A stretch of DNA of 64,000 nucleotides from contig JAPJBO010000070.1 in NCBI GenBank assembly GCA_030068145.1, forward strand, positions 186,001 through 250,000. Direction: 5' to 3'. This document shows, piece by piece, positions 32,112 through 42,551 of this stretch. Source of the stretch: Diplonema papillatum (Eukaryota; Euglenozoa; Diplonemea; Diplonemida; Diplonemidae). A program made the position numbers and the translations under genes. Every line of letters begins with the position of its first letter. Position 1 is the stretch's first letter. The notes beneath the pieces were generated by a model. That model ran no database searches. It was not told the DNA's origin and saw only the letters and a list, made by a program, of their open reading frames with translations.

Positions 32112-33195
32112 CGGTGACTGCACTGGTAGCCACAGACTGAAGGTAAACTACGGCCAAGGGAAAACTGAGGTGATGGTAATCGGAGATCCGATACCCAGAC
32201 ACGTGCAACGCCCAGAAGGAGGACTCCTGCGGGAAGTGCGGGACTACTAGTACCTTGGGTGCATGCTGCAGTCCAGCAAGACCGACTTCCTGCGAAACAA
32301 GCAACTAGCGTGGGTCGCCCTGCACAAGCTCAAAGCAACGTGGCGGTCAACGCTGGCGATGGCAACGGAGGCTTGGCTGTTTCGGTGTCTGGTTCTCAGC
32401 ATCTTCCTGGCTGGAGCGGAAGCATGGGTGGTGGGGACCGAGTTACGTGCAGACGAGATAGGGGCGTACACGTGTATGGTCCGTTACGTGAAGGGGATCA
32501 AAGTGTACAGCCGTGACACGCGCGTGAAGAACTCAGAGCTGATGGTCGGTTTCCCGAGGATCGGGGCGGTGCTGCAAGAGAAGCGTCTGCGGTTTGCGGC
32601 GCACTGCATGCGGTCTGATTAGCCAATTGCTGGCTTGATGTTCGCGGACCAGCTTCGGGCGAGACGAGTGGGGCGACCGCTGCTGTCTTTCGAACGAGTA
32701 ATCTGCAACGATCTCGCGGAAAGGGGCCGTACAAAAATCCGGGAGTGGATGGAGAATCGGGAGGTCTGGGACGCAAAGGTGAAAGAAGTCGTCGCGATGA
32801 AGAACGTCGAAGAGCCACCGCGCAAAGTACGGAATCTCATACGGCCCGTCCGGGACGACAGAAGGCAGCGACAACAGCTGCTGCAAAAAGACACCGACGC
32901 ATTCTGGCCCTTCGCTACATCGATGAACTGGTCTGCTCGGCGCCGGGTGCAATGTCGAAGCCTGCGCAGAACACTGCATCAATTGTCATTTGCCGCTGAC
33001 GGCCCATCATCCGCTGTACCCCACACTGAGATGCCACCTTTGCGAAAGATACACCTCATCCGAATGCTGTCACGGCTTGACAATTTCTGCTGCCACCGCA
33101 CTCGAATCGTTTGAATGCAAACACTGCACCGTTTTGCTCCCGTAACTGCGGGGGTGAGACGATAACTACTACTACTACGACTACTACTACTGTGT
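32112..33195 (+). mobile_element. 5'-truncated non-LTR retrotransposon (LINE) remnant
   Basis: The plus strand encodes, with stops and frameshifts, the end of a LINE reverse transcriptase and its C-terminal region: KVNYGQGKTEVMVIGD, YLGCMLQSSKT (after one TAG), LFRCLVLSIFLAGAEAWVVG, EKRLRFAAHCMRSD, then GRPLLSFERVICNDLAERG. In another frame the tail has paired cysteines (CINCH, CHLCERY, ECCHG, ECKHC), a likely terminal zinc-binding module. It ends in a CTA-type trinucleotide tail (33160-33190). The front half of the RT is absent, so it is inactive. Clade not assigned. Confidence 0.85.
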
Positions 33196-33761
33196 AGCCA
33201 CGAGACAGGTTGATTTAACCCATCGGGCCAGCGCATTCCGACAGATAACAATACGGTGTTATACGAGAGGAAAACCCGTTTCTAGTTCCGGGTATCTACA
33301 GTTCTCCGAGATTTCTTCCCGGTTAGTGCTGTACGCTGAACACTTCTTTTTTGGGTATTGGTGCTGCCGCAGGTAAGGATTGCGGTGATTCTTGGCGTTT
33401 TCTGTTTTCGGTCACGTACCTGTAGAGTCGAGCTGCAAGGGTCGTCTTGTTTTAACTCCCATTTGAACCTGATTCGATTCGAAGATACCGTTGATTGGAC
33501 GTTGGCAACGCATGAAACAGTGTCTGCTTTGAAAGCTGTAAGAGTCCTCTGTTTGGTGCACGAACTGTTCGCAGTAACGAGGCGTGCGTCGGAAGCTTCG
33601 AGGAACACGAGAGGGCCAGTTGCGGTGAGACGGAAACAAAGAAAAGAGTGCCCGCTTCGCCAGTTTGGCCCCTGTCGTGCAAAGGCCCATTCGTCGGGTG
33701 CTGCCACAGCTCCACTAAGGGAGTTGATGCGCAAAGAACGTTGATGGAGAAATAGTCGAGG

Positions 33762-33962
33762 GACCACCCGGTGCTGGCTTCGCAAAAGGCTAGAGGGAGG
33801 GAACCAATAGAACAAAGCGGGCCAGTTTTGCTGAACGCTTACGCCCGGCACTGAACCCAGACTATGCCTGTGTTTGGTGTGGGCCACAGCCCATTCCTCC
33901 TTCAAGATTTTGCGACCGGCGGCCTCCTTCGAATATTTCCCACAAAACAGGTGCTTATCAAA
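33762..33962 (+). repeat. Dispersed repeat F1, diverged copy
   Basis: AGTCGAGGGACCACCCGGTG, AACGCTTACGCCCGGCACTG, GTGTGGGCCACAGCCCATTC, CAGGTGCTTATCAAAAGTAC. It is the most diverged full-length F1 in the window. A long minus-strand frame crosses it and is judged spurious. Confidence 0.75.
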
Positions 33963-34629
33963 AGTACTCGACGTAGCTGCTTCGACTCCGAATGGAAGGG
34001 AGACAATATAGAGGTAGGGGGGCAACTACAAAACTAACGCAATCTGTTCTATTCTTCGCTTCTACCCGCATGACCCCACGTCCGTTCAACACTGGCATCC
34101 CTTCGGTTCTTTGTCCGGCAGCATCGTCGAGCATTTCCTTCCAAGCTGGCGCTTACGTAAAAAGAAGGCAGGGTTCGTTGCTTAAAGAGAGCTAAGTTTG
34201 CCCAAGCTCGTGCACACCGGGCAGTTGCGATTTTCTCAAACAAGCCCTGATCTCTGCGCGGAATCAAGCAAGTCAGTGTCAGCTTCGGCGAGGTCCGCCG
34301 TGCACAACCGCCATTCATTGCGCGATGATACGCGAGATACGCAAGAAGTTTAATCTGCTGCCTTTCGGAAGCTTCGAGGAGCCTGTTGGCCACGCCCACC
34401 CCCATGTATTCAATTCGTTGACGAGAAGCAAGCAAAATAGTCCTGTGTTACACAAGAATAACAACAACCATAAGCTTGTCGGATGAGACGCAAGGAAACG
34501 GGGCTGCTGTCCTTGTCGACCCTTTTGTTTCTACACGCCGTTTGCTTGTGCAGTTGGAATGGGGAACAAGCAAGTTTGCAAGGAGAGCAGCAGCGAGCCC
34601 ACCGGATTCCAGGTTCACAAACCTGCCAG

Positions 34630-35240
34630 CGGCATTGGAAGACAAGTGTAAGGCCACCTGATCCTAGGGTGTAAAGTCCTAAAACATGATTAAGACAAGC
34701 TATACAAGCCTCGAAGCATAATTGGAAGACAAGTTAGTGTAAGACCACCGGATCCAAGTTCTACAACAAGAGAAGTATACTGCAAGACCACCGGATCCAG
34801 GTGCCATCTGGGAGCCAGATTTTAGGCTATATCGAGTGTAGGAAAGGTGTCGATACATGCCAGGGATAGCTCTTTCCGTCCCGCAAAGTCTTGCCAAATG
34901 CCAAATTTCCTCCATTGTTGACCCCCAAGTGCCTGTACCCAGACTTTCAGCACCCAGACTTTTGAAAACCCGGGTTTCTCTATTCTCCCCCAGCAAATAC
35001 AATATTATACCTATTGTATTTGCCCCCCCCCCCCCCCCCCCCCCGGTAGCTGTGCCTCTACATGCTGTGCTGGTGTACTCGTACAAGCCCGAAGCAGCAG
35101 TCAGACAAGTAAGAACACCGGATACGAGGAATCCTGAAGTGTCATTGGAAGACAAGTTGACTTGTAAGACCACCGGGGCCAAGGTTTACAAGAGGAAGAC
35201 AAGTAGAGTAGTCGAAGCCCACCTGGTCCAAGGTGTAGGT
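34630..35240. repeat. Irregular direct repeats downstream of the cyclase-like gene
   Basis: Five or so copies of ATTGGAAGACAAGTT with GTAAGACCACCGGATCCA at uneven spacing. Inside lies a perfect 12-bp hairpin GCAAATACAATA / TATTGTATTTGC (34992-35022) followed by a run of 22 C (35023-35044). No gene. Confidence 0.65.
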
Positions 35241-35274
35241 GTACCTCGTACCAGAAGCCCACCAGGGCAGGGAA

Positions 35275-37020
35275 TCACCAGGGGACGAAATGTACAATCT
35301 GGTTCGCATCGGACATTTCTTTGTACCGCGCGATGGCGGAGGCGGCGTCCGCCCGGTCGCTGCTGTCCGTCTGGTTGAGGTAGTCGGCCATGTCCATGAG
35401 GCACGCCTCGAGGGTCCTGTTGTACACGTCCCACTCGTTCCGGTGCGACGCGACGAACATCCACTCGTCGTCGCGGCGCTCCGTGCAGAAGACCTCCCAC
35501 AGGTGCCGCGGCGCGCTGCCCCGGTCCCTATACAGAATCTTGAACGGCAGCAGCTTGACCGTATGCGTCTCCGCGTCCAGTTGCCCCCTCACCGCGTCGT
35601 CCACCACCAGCGGCAGCCCCCACTGCCGGCCCAGCCGCTCGAGGGCGATGACCCAGTTGCTCACCAGGCCCATGATCGTGAACCGACGGCAGCCGGGGAT
35701 CCCCCGAGGCGAGCAGTAGGCAGTCCCGGACGCGGTCGCTGCGTTGACTGCGCTGTCCCGCAACTCGTGCACCCGCTGCACGAAAGAAACGCACGCGTCG
35801 GCGCCGGCGACGCAGTGGTTGACGACCGACTGGAGCGCGTTGAACGAGACGAACAAGTGGTCGCCAGCCATGTGCTCGACGACGCCCCGCTTGGCCGCAA
35901 AGACATCGAGCGCGACGGTCAGCATGTTGGCGTGCGCGGCCGAGAACGCGGCCTGCGCCAGCAGCTCGAGTGTGCACTGCATGTTGGTCACGCAAAGCGT
36001 CACGCTCCGCTGCGGGACGCTCGAAGACGTAGGAGGGCCCGAGGGTCGCCGGACAATCGTGCTCAACGGCGCGAGGTCCGTCATGATGCTGTGGAAGGCC
36101 GCGCTGCCCATTTCATACGTCTGCATGGGCTCGCTCTCGTCAGGTGTCCCAGGTTCTTCGTGCTGGAGTCGGCAGTACTGCGGGAGGTAGTCCCGGTAGG
36201 TTTCGAGGTTCTTCAGGATGGTCTGCAGCGCCTCCCTGAAGTCCACTGGTAGGCTGTCGGCGACGTCATTGAGCGACCCCTGCGCCGCTTCGACGTCCCA
36301 GTTCGCGAGGAGGACGGCGACAGTCTTCGCGGCCTCGGCCGCGAGCCTCGTCGCCTTCTGCTGCCGCTTCACGTCCCATTGGAAGCCCTTCGTCAGGTAG
36401 AAGTCGAAGGTGAGGACGATCGCCATCACCACGAAGCCCTGCACCGACGCCCCGGCGCGCTTGCTGCACGGGAGGTCGCTGCACGAGCAAATCTGGTCCC
36501 TCAACTCGCTCTGCGTCGCGTACTGGCGGAGGTCGTACAACCCGAACCGAAACGAGTCCTCGAACGCCGTCAGCAGCACCCACAGCGTCCCCACGGATAC
36601 GATCACGATCCCGAAGCTATTCGGCAGCCGGCAGACCAGAGACAGGTCCGCCATCACGATCAGCAGCGGCCAAACCCTGTTCCCGTCCACGGTCAGGTTC
36701 TGGTAGTCGTAAAAAATGATCAGCACGGTGAGGACGACCAGGTACAGCTGGACGCAAGTCACGTGCAGCGTCTTCGTCGCGCACAAGTGCACCATGCAGC
36801 ATGTCGCGGCGGCAAAGCCGACGAGGCTGAGAAGGAAGACCGACGGGTAGTCTATGCTGGTGTTCGCCATTGCCGTGATGCACACTATCAGCACCACGAC
36901 GTAAGACAGCATCATGTGCTTCTTCGCCTGCTGCGTACTCCAGTCGTCAGTAGGCAGCACCGCGTAGGCCAGGCACTTGGGCCATGATCTCGGACAGATC
37001 ATCGCCCTTCCCCCACCCAT
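35275..37020 (-). CDS. Six-TM membrane protein with degenerate class III nucleotidyl cyclase domain, 581 aa
   Basis: Single open frame, ATG at 37020, stop TGA at 35277-35275; no intron seen. Predicted membrane segments near residues 36-52, 58-80, 84-104, 115-130, 135-152 and 193-210 (seen as hydrophobic runs). A helical linker follows, then a cyclase-homology domain at ~338-530: VTLCVTNMQ where active enzymes have the first metal Asp, VVEHMAGDHLFVSFNA around the second Asp (387), and FTIMGLVSNWVIALERLG where the catalytic Asn (455) is kept but the Arg four residues later is Ala (459). Family knowledge: active enzymes make cAMP or cGMP with two Asp and an Asn-Arg pair. With Asn at 346 and Ala at 459, the domain is probably inactive or needs a partner subunit. 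Highly GC-rich codons support real coding. Confidence 0.75.
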   Translation of the reverse strand: MGGGRAMICPRSWPKCLAYAVLPTDDWSTQQAKKHMMLSYVVVLIVCITAMANTSIDYPSVFLLSLVGFAAATCCMVHLCATKTLHVTCVQLYLVVLTVLIIFYDYQNLTVDGNRVWPLLIVMADLSLVCRLPNSFGIVIVSVGTLWVLLTAFEDSFRFGLYDLRQYATQSELRDQICSCSDLPCSKRAGASVQGFVVMAIVLTFDFYLTKGFQWDVKRQQKATRLAAEAAKTVAVLLANWDVEAAQGSLNDVADSLPVDFREALQTILKNLETYRDYLPQYCRLQHEEPGTPDESEPMQTYEMGSAAFHSIMTDLAPLSTIVRRPSGPPTSSSVPQRSVTLCVTNMQCTLELLAQAAFSAAHANMLTVALDVFAAKRGVVEHMAGDHLFVSFNALQSVVNHCVAGADACVSFVQRVHELRDSAVNAATASGTAYCSPRGIPGCRRFTIMGLVSNWVIALERLGRQWGLPLVVDDAVRGQLDAETHTVKLLPFKILYRDRGSAPRHLWEVFCTERRDDEWMFVASHRNEWDVYNRTLEACLMDMADYLNQTDSSDRADAASAIARYKEMSDANQIVHFVPW

Positions 37021-38822
37021 TCACCTTTCCCAGGCGATGTGGTCCTGTCCTTCGTCTGTGTTCACACGGTGGAGGGAACACGCAGTACTGCACCAGTAGT
37101 AGAACGTGTATTTTGTTTGTGCGCACTAGCGGAACTCACCTGCTTTGGTAAGTTTCATGTAGTACGCTGCTAACTACTAACTTTTAGTACCAACAATGTA
37201 TTGTTAACAAAAAAAATAAAGCAACCTTCACAAACAACCGAGTGACTCAAGGCAGCAGCACAAAGGCCTGTGCACCGGTGAATGTTCATTTTGCTTTTAG
37301 CAATGCCTGATGCAATGCTGGCCAGTGGGGTTGCGCCATAGCTGTTGTCATACATATCAGGAAGAGTTCGAAGATGCCAGCAGGGTGTTTGCTGGAGTCA
37401 ACCAGACGTGCCAGGCTGGCCGTTGCTGCGGCAGACAGGCAGCTTCCGCGTAGAGCCGTGCGGAACCATGACTGGAACGGCAAGCAAACGGGGGGAACGC
37501 GATGTTCGCGGCTCATTCACGACCCGACTACTGGTACCAAGCCAGCGAGCATTGCGCCTAATCGCAGGCTTCGGATCAGCAGCGGAAAGGTGTGCGCGTG
37601 CAAAAGCAGCGCTCCCATTGCTGGGGAGACAAGGGATGAGAGGGAGACAGAAGACAAGGGGAGCACGACAGGCAAAAGGAAGAAGAAGGAAGAAGTAGAG
37701 ACCGGGCAAGCAAAATCCCCTGACGCGCCGAGAACGCTCAAGCTAGCTTGCTGAGTGTGTGTGTGTGTTTGTGTGTTTGTGTGTGGATGGCTACCTTGCT
37801 CGGCGGAAGCGGCCGTGTAATTGAAGAGAGACGGCGGGAAACATTCAGAAGAAGCACTCCGCTCCTTTCGGAAAGGGAAGAAGGGGGGTCCAGACGGTTG
37901 TCACGTGAACATGAAGTTCCTTTCACGATCACGATTAGTTCTCCGGCTCGAGACAATACGTCTAACGCTCGCCGCAACTGCACAATGGAGTCGAGTCTCA
38001 GAAGCTGGAGTGCAAATTGAAATGTTTGCAATGATCCTGCTGCAGGCTCACCTACAGCAACCATGTTGCGACTTTTACTTCCTGCAGCTGAGAAAACATT
38101 GCTTGGATTCGTACAGAACAAGAGAGGGCGCCCGAGACACATCCAAAAAGCGGGTGTGCCGCAACCAAAACGCGTGTACACGCACACACCCCAAAAAAGC
38201 GGGTGTGGCCCCCGCTTTTGAATCCAGCTTCAGCTACACTCCACTGTGTGAGAGCCAGATCCTGGCTTTGAACGCAGCTCGCCATATCCTAGAAAGCGAC
38301 GATAGCACAGCAACCTTTTTTCCGGGCCCCTTCACGACTGATTCTACCCCCCTCTCGCTCTCCGTCCTTTGTGCCCCTGCCGCGCAGCGACGGGAAAGGT
38401 GGCTAAAATTGGCCGGCTCCGGTAACCCGGTGAATGTGTAGCGTCTCTCGGTTCGCTGCTACCCGTTGCAGCCTGGCGCGGAAGCGCAGGCGCAGGGCGG
38501 GTGGGGGAAATGCTAGAAATTCAGAAGGAAAGATCGTGTTTGGAGAAGGGGGGAGGGTGGGGATTGCAAGAACGTGCTTGGAATGGGTGTGTGCTCAACA
38601 CCGCACTGGTCCCGTCTGCGCCGTGTTTCAGTCCTTTAAGCCACGGACACATAAGGCGGACCATCATCAGCGCGGAACCTGAGTGTCTGTAGACAGGACT
38701 GTGGTGTGAGTCTGGTTTGTCAGGCGGCTGTTCGTAGCTCGTCACAGACCACCCGTGCTACTAGAGCAGGGAGAAGGGGGAGGGTGGGGAGGGGGGCTGG
38801 GAAGGGGGGAATCTAGTGGGGT
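37021..38822. other. Intergenic between the cyclase-like gene and PACRG
   Basis: Contains a copy of the CACCTGCTTTGGTAAGTT...CTACTAACTT block (37138-37190; sister at 26465-26522), a TG-rich microsatellite (37753-37785) and F3 (38128-38240). Frames such as 37374-37754 (plus) match nothing. No gene supported. Confidence 0.45.
38567..38775 (+). repeat. Dispersed repeat F4, full copy
   Basis: ATTGCAAGAACGTGCTTGGA, CCGTGTTTCAGTCCTTTAAG, CATAAGGCGGACCATCATCA and CTGTTCGTAGCTCGTCACAG to CCGTGCTACTAGAGCA. Near-identical copy at 44752-44945, diverged at 42133-42250. Lies just 3' of PACRG. Confidence 0.8.
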
Positions 38823-41800
38823 TTAGTTGAGGACGCAGGACTCGTACGTCGGGATCATGTACTTGATGTTGATGAACGCGTCTTCACCGCCGTGGATTTC
38901 GAGCAGCTGTGTGTGGGTGTCAAGGGTACGGTCCAATCTCCGGTGTATCTAACACCCGTTTACCCCTCCTTTGAGATTTCGCAACTGGCAGCATCCCCGG
39001 GTTTTGTACAAAGCAGGTGCTTAACCACATACGGACGAAGTCAATTCGCGAGTATCTGCAAGAGGCCACAGGTGCCCGTCCTGGGTCACTTCCACGTGTA
39101 TTCATTCAGCGTCGAGGTGCGCATTTGAAAGATCTGCCACGAAATCTTTCAAATGAGCCCCTCGGTTCCCATTTTTGACCCACGTAACCCCCTTTCGACC
39201 CACGTAACCCCCTTTCGACCCACGTAACCCCCTTTCGACCCACGTAACCCCCTTTCGACCCACGTAACCCCCTTTCGACCCACGTAACCCCCTTTCGACC
39301 CACGTAACCCCCTTTCGACCCACGTAACCCCCTTTCGACCCACGTAACCCCCTTTCGACCCACGTAACCCCCTTTCGACCCACGTAACCCCCTTTCGACC
39401 CACGTAACCCCCTTTCGACCCACGTAACCCCCTTTCGACCCACGTAACCCCCTTTCGACCCACGTAACCCCCTTTCGACCCACGTAACCCCCTTTCGACC
39501 CACGTAACCCCCTTTCGACCCACGTAACCCCCTTTCGACCCACGTAACCCCCTTTCGACCCACGTAACCCCCTTTCGACCCACGTAACCCCCTTTCGACC
39601 CACGTAACCCCCTTTCGACCCACGTAACCCCCTTTCGACCCACGTAACCCCCTTTCGACCCACGTAACCCCCTTTCGACCCACGTAACCCCCTTTCGACC
39701 CACGTAACCCCCTTTCGACCCACGTAACCCCCTTTCGACCCACGTAACCCCCTTTCGACCCACGTAACCCCCTTTCGACCCACGTAACCCCCTTTCGACC
39801 CACGTAACCCCCTTTCGACCCACGTAACCCCCTTTCGAGTATGACCCAAGGTTTGCCCTGAAAGGTCTGTTTTCCCAAATTGCACACCCTCCGTCCGTAT
39901 GTGATTAAAACGAGAAAAGCAGGGCAACCCTCCCCTTCTCAACAAACGATCAAATTTGTTTGTGCGCACTTCCTTCGAGCCACCTGTTTTGTTCATCTCA
40001 CGGGAGTGAGGATAGTACGCTGCCGTCGATCAGCTTTTGTTCTTGACGAATTGCAGTCGCAGGGAAGCCGTTGGCACACCTGAAGCGTTTCCTCGATCAA
40101 ATCCCCGAGGTTGTTCCGCTTGCGCTGCGCGTAGTCGATTTCGTCGCCGGTGTTGCGGTTGCGGCACTTGAAAAGGTTGAACACGGGGAGGATCTGCCTA
40201 TAGTAAGGAACCAACGCCTCGCCGATGAGCTCCCCGGAGATGACCAGGCGCTGCAGCACCTGCAGCATGGTGCAAATAATTTGCGGGTCCCTCGTGTTGA
40301 GCGCCGTCTTGATGGGAATGATCAGCTGCGGGATCGTCGGCAGCACCTTCGTCCCACCCTTTTCGAGGAGATCGTAGCAGCCTTGCACCGAAAGGAACCT
40401 GTTTTCGTGTTTCCGGCTGTATTCGCTCCGTCGATCATTTGGTGCGCAGAGTATCGAGTTGCTGAGAATGGCTGCTGGTCTGCAGTGTCGCTCTGCAATT
40501 GCATTGCGAGGAGCTGATATGGGACGGCTGGCGGGTCTTTGATTCATCAAAGCGTGCGGTACAGGTCGCCGACCTTTGTAAGACTGCTTCTTGCAGTGAA
40601 AGTTCGCGTTTGCTAGAAACTCCGGGGTTTTAAAGTCTCCGGACCTTCGTCAATATGGGAAGATATCCTTTGTGCTCTGAGCGGAGTGGTGGTTACACGG
40701 GGTAAGAGAATCGGTGGGTACCTTGGTTGTTGGTCATTTGGTGGTTTCGGCCATTATCCACATACCTTACGTACGTACTTTCTTGTGTTAAGCGGTCGGG
40801 TTTTTAGAGTGTATGTCCACTTTAGAGATCCGAGGCGCTTTGAGTGACAGTTCGCTTGAGGAACTTCCTTTTTAGAGTGCAAGTTCGCTTCGGGATCCGG
40901 GGGTTCCTAGTCTCCAGGTGACCATTGTCGTAAAGGTTCCTTTAAGATGTGGTATGTTTGTGTGCGTATCGTTTACCTGCTGTCGTGGCAGTACGTGTAC
41001 TTATGCGTGTATGCCGACGATTCGACTTATTTAGCGCGCTGTTATTTCCTGTATGTCTAGCCATTTCCATGGCTCTTGTGACCGACACCGAGTTCACGTT
41101 CGCGAGGAAAGCGATCTCGGGCCCCCACCCCATTTTTGAAAGAACCGAAGAGCCGGTCCGACGGGCATGATGAATCTGATGATGCTTCACCTCAACGATC
41201 CTTTGCCCAGTGGCAGAAGCTGAAGTTGAAGAGGGTGTGCCCGAGTCGCTCCCGAAAAGCGGGTGTGCCACCCGCATTGTAGCTCCAGATTCGACCCATT
41301 CTGACATGTGTGCTCATGAATCTTACGCAGCATACCTGTACGGCTCGTCTTGCTCCCGCAGCCCGTCGAAGAAGATAGGCAGATAATGGTGGTAATCCAG
41401 CTTCTCGATGTCGACCTTCCAGTCTATCTTGTTGGCATTGCCCTTGTGCTGAATGGCGATCGGAAGATCTCCCCGGTCATAGAAACGGCGGAATTCGGAT
41501 GACACAATCATTCTGTCGTAGTGGCAATTGAATGGCCGGAATCCTTAAAAAAAAGGCAGGCATATCTTTCGCACCCGGGGGGAAGAAGTGCGTAGTTTTG
41601 TTGAAAAAAGGGAAGAGGGTCGGAGGGAGTGCAAGACTGCAGGCAGGGTATGCACCTTGAGGGACTAGTCCTCCTTATTCATTTTCACCGCGGTGTGAAC
41701 GCAGACCAATCCAAAGTGGAGAAGGGTAGCTGCAAGGGTGGACACCTTGCATGCTACCCGTTTTTGAATGAAGGGGCATCGGCTTTGGGTTGTGACTTGT

Positions 41801-42551
41801 AGCCAACCGCCAGGGCCCAACTTTGAGAAACCGTACACCGCGAGAGTAGGAGAAAGTAGAAAAGGGAAACTAGAGTTTTCATTGACCGCACTACCCTGAG
41901 CCCAAATTCGGGACGTGGTTTCAGGTGGAAAATTGGCAAATGACCATGATCAGAAGGTCCTACTTGTTCAGTTTCCTCACACATTGCATGTGGCTAAAGA
42001 ACTTACGCATTCTCAAGGAAAACGATAGCCATTTGGCGTGAACTTGATGACACATTCTTCTCATGAGAGACGAGACACTTGGTCGTCGTACCACCTACCA
42101 CCAGTCACCTTTTCTTTCAGAACGGTGTAACGGGGGGATTGCAAGAACGTGATTCGAATGGAAAGGTGTTCAACACAGCACTGGTCATCTGTGCCGTGCT
42201 TCGGTCATTTGAGTCACGGACACTTAAGGCGGGTGTAACGAGGGGGAGGACAAACCGTTTTTTGAATGCACCGGACAGAGGCGGCTTCGGCTTGTCGGAG
42301 ACTTTGCCTTTGTTGAGCGAGCTGCAGTTTCCCCCGTTGCCGCTGCCCTTGCACTTGAAGTACTGGCTCATGGCGGTTGGCTCCGGGGGCGGCAGCGACG
42401 GCTTTTCGGCATGCTGGGCCTTCGCCCACTCTTCGGGAAAGTCGCCCAACGGGCTCGCCGCACACTTCGGCAGGAACTTGCGCCTCGCTGGGTCCCGCCG
42501 CGTGCCGCGCAGGTCGGGGCAGATCAGGGCCGGGGCCGCGACAGCCGTCAT
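38823..42551 (-). CDS. PACRG: PACRG (parkin co-regulated gene protein), 4 exons, 291 aa
   Basis: Exons: 42551-42256, 41512-41336, 40398-40080, 38906-38823; 876 nt joined, in frame. Known role: inner-junction protein that binds between A- and B-tubules of axonemal doublet microtubules. Signatures: [20 protein letters not shown] and [18 protein letters not shown] in exon 2; [20 protein letters not shown] and [20 protein letters not shown] in exon 3; and [19 protein letters not shown] in the 84-nt last exon. Exon 1 is a low-conservation N terminus with the conserved GAFKKR end. Splice phases match exactly (Lys-Lys-Arg-Met across intron 1; EPYR|FLSVQG across intron 2; [11 protein letters not shown] across intron 3). 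Donors GTTTGT, GTATGC, GTGTGC. Intron 3 holds a 33-copy satellite. It implies the organism makes a motile flagellum. Confidence 0.96.
38935..39022 (+). repeat. F1 partial copy at the 3' end of PACRG intron 3
   Basis: TTACCCCTCCTTTGAGATTT, CGCAACTGGCAGCATCC and ACAAAGCAGGTGCTTAACC, about 30 nt inside the intron from the last-exon acceptor (38907). Confidence 0.65.
39177..39840. repeat. 20-bp satellite, 33 copies, in PACRG intron 3
   Basis: Unit CGACCCACGTAACCCCCTTT repeated without visible change. Three units make 60 nt, so all three minus-strand frames stay open across it; those frames ([13 protein letters not shown] repeats) are artefacts of period and composition. The flank just before it, ACGAAATCTTTCAAATGAGC, resembles the F7 repeat. 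Confidence 0.97.
40590..41150 (+). repeat. F2 copies in PACRG intron 2
   Basis: A short copy at 40590-40640 (GTGAAAGTTCGCGTTTGC, ACTCCGGGGTTTTAAAG) and a longer one at 40862-41150 (TTTTTAGAGTGCAAGTTCGC, CCGGGGGTT, CTAGCCATTTCCATGGC, GTGACCGACACCGAGTTCAC and GGGCCCCCACC). The longer one shares its 3' part with 47890-47990. Confidence 0.65.
41230..41300 (-). repeat. F3 partial copy in PACRG intron 2
   Basis: AAGAGGGTGTGCCCGAGTCG, AAAAGCGGGTGTGCCACCCG, GTAGCTCCAG. It lies ~35 nt from the exon 2 donor (41335). Confidence 0.55.
42133..42250 (+). repeat. F4 diverged copy in PACRG intron 1
   Basis: GGATTGCAAGAACGTGATTC, TGTTCAACACAGCACTGGTC, GCCGTGCTTCGGTCATTTGA and CACGGACACTTAAGGCGG. Its end lies within ~10 nt of the exon 1 donor at 42255. 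Confidence 0.65.

Noticed and set aside
33282-34025. 247-codon minus-strand frame
   Set aside because: Crosses an F1 repeat copy, lacks any family match and has poor codon bias.
35239-36252. 337-codon plus-strand frame
   Set aside because: Antisense shadow of the cyclase-like gene.
39177-39840. CRISPR array
   Set aside because: Units are contiguous 20-mers without spacers, in a eukaryotic intron.
39102-39996. Three overlapping minus-strand frames of [19 protein letters not shown] repeats
   Set aside because: Product of the 20-bp satellite in PACRG intron 3; all three frames are open, so no frame is selected.
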